NCBI GenBank assembly: GCA_020853515.1
Contig: JADYYU010000009.1
Location: forward strand, 1 to 19,391
Direction of reading: 5' to 3'
Length of the DNA: 19,391 nt
Origin: Chitinophagaceae bacterium
GTDB taxonomy: Bacteria > Bacteroidota > Bacteroidia > Chitinophagales > Chitinophagaceae
Shown here: in pieces, positions 16,295-19,391 of the stretch
Layout: each line of letters opens with the position of its first letter
Position numbering within the stretch: the first letter of the stretch is position 1
Made by a program: the position numbers and the translations under genes
Notes under the pieces: generated by a model
Seen by the model: the letters and a program-made list of their open reading frames with translations, nothing else
Told to the model about the DNA's origin: nothing
Database searches by the model: none

Positions 16295-17041
16295 CTATGC
16301 TGTAATCAGCGCATATTTCTGATAAGTGTATTTCATTTCAATCAGCGCAAATTGCAGACCTTTATATCCATCCAGCAAGCCCAGCCTGAATAGATAATTT
16401 TTGATAAAGCCAAACAGGGCACTTACGTACTTTTTATAGAATGGGTAACGAATTCCCAGTGCTATTTTCTGCTGTGCAAACAAGCGGGCATAATGTTCGG
16501 TGCGTACCTGATGCTCTTCAATACTGTAGTATGAATAATGCCACAGAACGCCCTGCAGTTTCCGGATGTTCACTCCCGTATTAAAGGCTATATCTTCGTG
16601 CACGGCCTGCTCATTCCAGCAGGCATTTTTTTTGTTAAATAAACGAAGGCGGTATTCATGGCCAACTGAACCAAAATGCAAAACCTTTCCACAGTACACC
16701 AATTTTCTTTTGATGCGGTAAGCTGTATTTTCAGCAGGTGTTTTCGAAAAAAGTGTACGCAGCGAACCGCGCAATTCAGCACTGATTTCTTCATCAGCAT
16801 CCAGACTGAGTACCCAGTCAAATTTACTACAGGCATTCGCCTTAGTTTTGGTTTTTGCGTACCCTTCCCACTGCACGCTCCTGACCTGCGCGCCCATATC
16901 AGTTGCGAGCTGGATGGTTTGATCGGTACTGCCGCTGTCAGTAACCTGTATATCATTTGTGAGGCTATTGAGGGATGCAACACAACGAACAATATTCCGC
17001 TCTTCATTTTTGGTCAGTATGATAATCGAAACAGGCAGCAT
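16295..17041 (-). CDS. Family 2 glycosyltransferase (WaaE/KdtX-like)
   Basis: Cytoplasmic-face glycosyltransferase with a GT-A fold, 248 residues. It opens with LPVSIIILTKNEERNI (2-17), then VTDSGSTDQT (33-42) for nucleotide-sugar binding, and LSLDADEEI (79-86) with the metal-binding D81-x-D83. A later WHYSYYSIEEH segment and the compact length match the WaaE/KdtX-type enzymes that add a hexose to the LPS inner core, so a role in lipopolysaccharide or related glycan assembly is likely. Acceptor and donor are not determinable. It starts 18 bp after the stop of the GT4 gene and is the second gene of that operon. Confidence 0.9.
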   Translation of the reverse strand: MLPVSIIILTKNEERNIVRCVASLNSLTNDIQVTDSGSTDQTIQLATDMGAQVRSVQWEGYAKTKTKANACSKFDWVLSLDADEEISAELRGSLRTLFSKTPAENTAYRIKRKLVYCGKVLHFGSVGHEYRLRLFNKKNACWNEQAVHEDIAFNTGVNIRKLQGVLWHYSYYSIEEHQVRTEHYARLFAQQKIALGIRYPFYKKYVSALFGFIKNYLFRLGLLDGYKGLQFALIEMKYTYQKYALITA

Positions 17042-17059
17042 GGGGCAAAGCTAATATTT

Positions 17060-18208
17060 TTATAAGAACGACCGGTACAAAGCCATTGTTTGCGCCGCAA
17101 TTTTTTCTTTCGTAAAATTTTTCGCATGCAGCAAACCATTTTCTGCAAGTTGAAAACATAACTTTTCGTCGTGCAGCAATTGTTCCATGGCATGTGCAAT
17201 TGCGTGTTCGTCGTGAGGATTGATATATAAAGCGCCACCACCACCGGCCTCCGGCAGACTGCTGAACTCGCCCGTGATTACCGGAATGCCGCTGCTAATG
17301 GCTTCCAATACCGGAATGCCAAACCCTTCAAACAAGGATGGGTAGATCAATGCCTTGGCCTGCTGAAAAATGGCAGGAAAATCGTTTCCGCTTTTGTAAT
17401 CGATGTGCGCTGCATGGGCATGTTCATTCAGAAACAAGACTCTGGAACTGAGACCATGACTATGAATAAAATTTTTTACCTGTTTTTCGTATTCCCCGCC
17501 TCCACGGCCGATCACCAGCAGCGGGATGGTTTCGCGCATTAAGGTCATCGCCTGACATATTTTCAATAAGCCTTTCCGTTCTATGATCGAACCAACAGAA
17601 AGAAAAAACTGTTCCGGCAACTGATAACGACTTTTCACAGTCAGCAGTTCATCGGCATTCTTTTTAATTAAAAAGTCTTCATGGCAACTCTGATAAGTGA
17701 CTGTTATTTTATCGGCAGGAATTTTATACAGATCGATCAGATCCTGTTTCGTTTGCACCGACATCGCTGCAATACCATCAGCGACCTGACAGGCCCTGAT
17801 GGTTTTTTTTCTGCTGATGATCACATCCGCGCGCTTATATTGCTCCGGATATCTTTCATAGATCAGATCATGTACGCTCACAATTTTTGCCAGCGGCAGT
17901 TTTTCGAGGCCATGAGGCAGTTCTGCACTTAAACCATGAAATATATCCATCTTTTGCGAAGCAATATCATGGGTCATGGCTTTGCTTCGCCAGTATGCTT
18001 TGAATTGTTTATGCAAAAAGTGCTGTGGTGTGTGCACTGTAACGTTGCTGTACTGATTGCTGTCAAAAAGTGCTGTCTGTTTTGGCGCAAATAAATGATA
18101 ATGGTTTTGCGGTTCAAAGCGGCTTAAAGCATCCACAAGATTGCGGGCATAGTTACCCAGTCCGGTTACATTTTGAAAGATTCTTTTGGCCTCAAACCCT
18201 ATTTGCAT
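17060..18208 (-). CDS. Family 4 glycosyltransferase
   Basis: Retaining GT-B glycosyltransferase of 382 residues. The N-terminal half has a glycine-containing acceptor-side loop, NVTGLGNYARNL (13-24). The C-terminal nucleotide-sugar domain contains FLSVGSIIERKGL (202-214) and LVIGRGGGEY (231-240), and the hallmark E294-GFGIPVL-E302 (EX7E), followed by SGIPVITGEFSSLPEAGG. This fits GT4 enzymes that use NDP-glucose, mannose or similar donors in LPS or exopolysaccharide synthesis. It is the first gene of a two-gene operon with the WaaE-like GT2, so both probably act on the same glycan. The 216-bp divergent region to the 18425 gene contains two inverted repeats. The exact linkage is unknown. Confidence 0.92.
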   Translation of the reverse strand: MQIGFEAKRIFQNVTGLGNYARNLVDALSRFEPQNHYHLFAPKQTALFDSNQYSNVTVHTPQHFLHKQFKAYWRSKAMTHDIASQKMDIFHGLSAELPHGLEKLPLAKIVSVHDLIYERYPEQYKRADVIISRKKTIRACQVADGIAAMSVQTKQDLIDLYKIPADKITVTYQSCHEDFLIKKNADELLTVKSRYQLPEQFFLSVGSIIERKGLLKICQAMTLMRETIPLLVIGRGGGEYEKQVKNFIHSHGLSSRVLFLNEHAHAAHIDYKSGNDFPAIFQQAKALIYPSLFEGFGIPVLEAISSGIPVITGEFSSLPEAGGGGALYINPHDEHAIAHAMEQLLHDEKLCFQLAENGLLHAKNFTKEKIAAQTMALYRSFL

Positions 18209-18323
18209 AATTGTAAAAGTAATGTGCCTGAAGGAATAACGCTTTCGTTTGAAGATAAAAAAATATTTTAGCTTGTTGAACTTTTAGTCCGTTGAAGTGT
18301 ATAAGTAGGGATTGATTTAAATA

Positions 18324-18341
18324 AACAGGCTAAAACCTGTT
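18324..18341. promoter_or_regulatory. Inverted repeat AACAGG/CCTGTT in the divergent GT4/18425 region
   Basis: AACAGG (18324-18329) and CCTGTT (18336-18341) are perfect inverted repeats with a 6-bp spacer. There is no T-tract in either direction, and it is more than 80 bp from both starts, so it is not an obvious terminator. An operator is possible. Confidence 0.3.
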
Positions 18342-18364
18342 GGTTTGGTTCAGCAAAAGTTACC

Positions 18365-18376
18365 GAGTGCGCACTC
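18365..18376. promoter_or_regulatory. Perfect 12-bp palindrome GAGTGCGCACTC upstream of the last gene
   Basis: A perfect GC-rich palindrome in an otherwise AT-rich intergenic region, ending 48 bp before ATG 18425. Its position and symmetry fit a dimeric regulator's binding site. No regulator gene is nearby. Confidence 0.4.
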
Positions 18377-18385
18377 CAATGATAC

Positions 18386-18424
18386 TAAAAAGATTAAATA
18401 AAATAAAAAAAAATAAAAAGTAAT
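18386..18424 (+). promoter_or_regulatory. A-rich leader of the last gene
   Basis: The 39 bp before ATG 18425 are almost only A and T, mostly A. There is no Shine-Dalgarno sequence. Bacteroidota ribosomes commonly favour A-rich leaders over Shine-Dalgarno pairing, so this probably serves as the translation initiation region. Confidence 0.45.
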
Positions 18425-19391
18425 ATGAAAAAAATAATGATAAGTGTTCTGCTGCTCATCTGTGCCTATAGTGCAATATCGCAGCAGGCTGAACAAATTC
18501 CATCTTATGCGAGCGACCAACGCGATATGTCATGGTATAAACAGCAACTCAGTGCATGGCAGAATGCGGTTGAAAAAAATAAGAAAGATGCCAACGCCTG
18601 GTACAACCTGTTTAAGGTAAGCAGAATTATCGCCATGCACGAGTTTGAACATAAAAGCCCTGACCTGGAAAAGGAGCAATCAATCGATGTATTGCTGCAG
18701 GATATGGAGAAGTGGATACCCAATACGTATGAGTATAATTTCTGCAAATGGCAGCAGGGGGGTAACAATATGAAGTACTATCCTTACCTGCAAAAGGCCA
18801 TCGCTATAGACCCTGACCGTAAGGAGCATATCGATTATATGATTAATATCGGTGAAATGGAAAGAAACCTGAAGCAGCGTCATGAGTATTCACTTAAAAA
18901 GATGTCCAGTGGCCAGATGTCTGCCGGCATGCTTTATTACAATTATAATGTACTGGCGGGGCTTGAACGGAACGCCATTTTGCTCACCGCAGGAGATAAC
19001 GATACCTATCCGGCCTGGGCCCTGCAGGCAAAAGGGTTCCGGAAGGACGTGAAAGTGGTAAACCTTTATTTGCTGCAAATCAAAGAATACCGGGAGAAAT
19101 TATTTGCAGAACTGGGCATCAAAAATGGCATTGTTGAAGAATCATCTGAAAATGATTTTTACAAAAACAAACTGCTGCCGCTTCTAAATGGAAACAGTAA
19201 TAACTATCCTCTGTGTATTGCACTGACCTCGGCCGGCTGTAATAATTATATGAATAATTTTGCGCAAAACCTTTATCTGACCGGTCTGTCCTATTCGTAT
19301 AAAAGCAGTTCTTTTGACAATATTGCTTCTTTGAAAAAGAATGTGGAACAACTATATGCACTCGATTATCTCGACAAGGCATTTTATGAAG
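18425..19391 (+). CDS. Secreted protein with GDNDTYP domain, related to the soluble C-terminus of DUF2723 proteins (partial, 3' end cut)
   Basis: The frame runs from ATG 18425 to the window end without a stop (322 complete codons). Residues 1-19 are a signal peptide (MKKIMISVLLLICAYSAIS, then Gln-Gln). Residues 30-150 are helical with TPR-like character (for example WQNAVEKNKKDANAWYNLFK and YLQKAIAIDPDRKEH). At 190-196 lies GDNDTYP, followed by AWALQAKGFRKDVKVVNLYLL. This resembles the GDNDTFPLWYLQ...DV.VVNLSLL block that I associate with the soluble C-terminal part of Bacteroidota DUF2723 membrane proteins. Here it follows a signal peptide, with no multi-helix membrane domain before it. The function is unknown. 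It is divergent from the GT4 operon. Confidence 0.75.
   Translation, partial: MKKIMISVLLLICAYSAISQQAEQIPSYASDQRDMSWYKQQLSAWQNAVEKNKKDANAWYNLFKVSRIIAMHEFEHKSPDLEKEQSIDVLLQDMEKWIPNTYEYNFCKWQQGGNNMKYYPYLQKAIAIDPDRKEHIDYMINIGEMERNLKQRHEYSLKKMSSGQMSAGMLYYNYNVLAGLERNAILLTAGDNDTYPAWALQAKGFRKDVKVVNLYLLQIKEYREKLFAELGIKNGIVEESSENDFYKNKLLPLLNGNSNNYPLCIALTSAGCNNYMNNFAQNLYLTGLSYSYKSSSFDNIASLKKNVEQLYALDYLDKAFYE

Overview
The window looks like chromosomal DNA from a member of the Bacteroidota, probably the Chitinophagia/Sphingobacteriia side. The reasons are two kinds of type IX secretion C-termini (a gliding-motility-associated C-terminus at 2-97 and a type A sorting domain at the end of the 3013-5466 product), TAnnTTTG promoter elements a short way upstream of several start codons, few Shine-Dalgarno sequences, and the protein families present. 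The species assignment is inference; no rRNA or other marker is in the window.

Layout. 2-97 is the tail of a secreted or surface protein, closed by a strong intrinsic terminator (151-181). A roughly 120-bp tandem duplication (286-530) follows and runs up to nuoHIJ (571-2720), three complex I genes standing without nuoA-G or nuoK-N. Next is a large secreted SGNH/sialate-acetylesterase-like protein (3013-5466) with four 49-residue Cys repeats and a type A T9SS tail. An AT-rich island (about 5467-6388) holds one small predicted four-helix membrane protein on the minus strand. glyA (minus) is divergent from a sugar-1-phosphate nucleotidyltransferase (7844-8839), followed by a FabK/nitronate-monooxygenase-type flavoprotein (8934-9917).

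9950-13423 is an exopolysaccharide export pair: a large periplasmic or outer-membrane protein with about six SLBB-like repeats and an Asn/Gln-rich leader, and a Wzz-type chain-length protein without a kinase domain. It ends tail-to-tail against a NatAB-type ABC exporter operon (minus, ATPase 14746-15654 then permease 13420-14730), the two stop codons overlapping in one TTAA. A SixA-type histidine phosphatase (15800-16291) lies divergent to the exporter and ends 3 bp from a minus-strand glycosyltransferase operon (GT4 17060-18208, then a GT2 of the WaaE/KdtX type 16295-17041). The last gene (18425 to the window end) is a secreted protein carrying the GDNDTYP motif otherwise familiar from the soluble C-terminal part of Bacteroidota DUF2723 membrane proteins.

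Together the nucleotidyltransferase, SLBB/Wzz pair and two glycosyltransferases suggest an envelope-polysaccharide neighbourhood mixed with housekeeping genes (nuoHIJ, glyA). I see no rRNA, tRNA, CRISPR array, transposase or prophage genes. No obviously new multi-gene system is evident; the most unusual points are the isolated nuoHIJ block, the tandem repeat in front of it, the stand-alone GDNDTYP protein with inverted repeats upstream, and the Asn/Gln-rich SLBB exporter.
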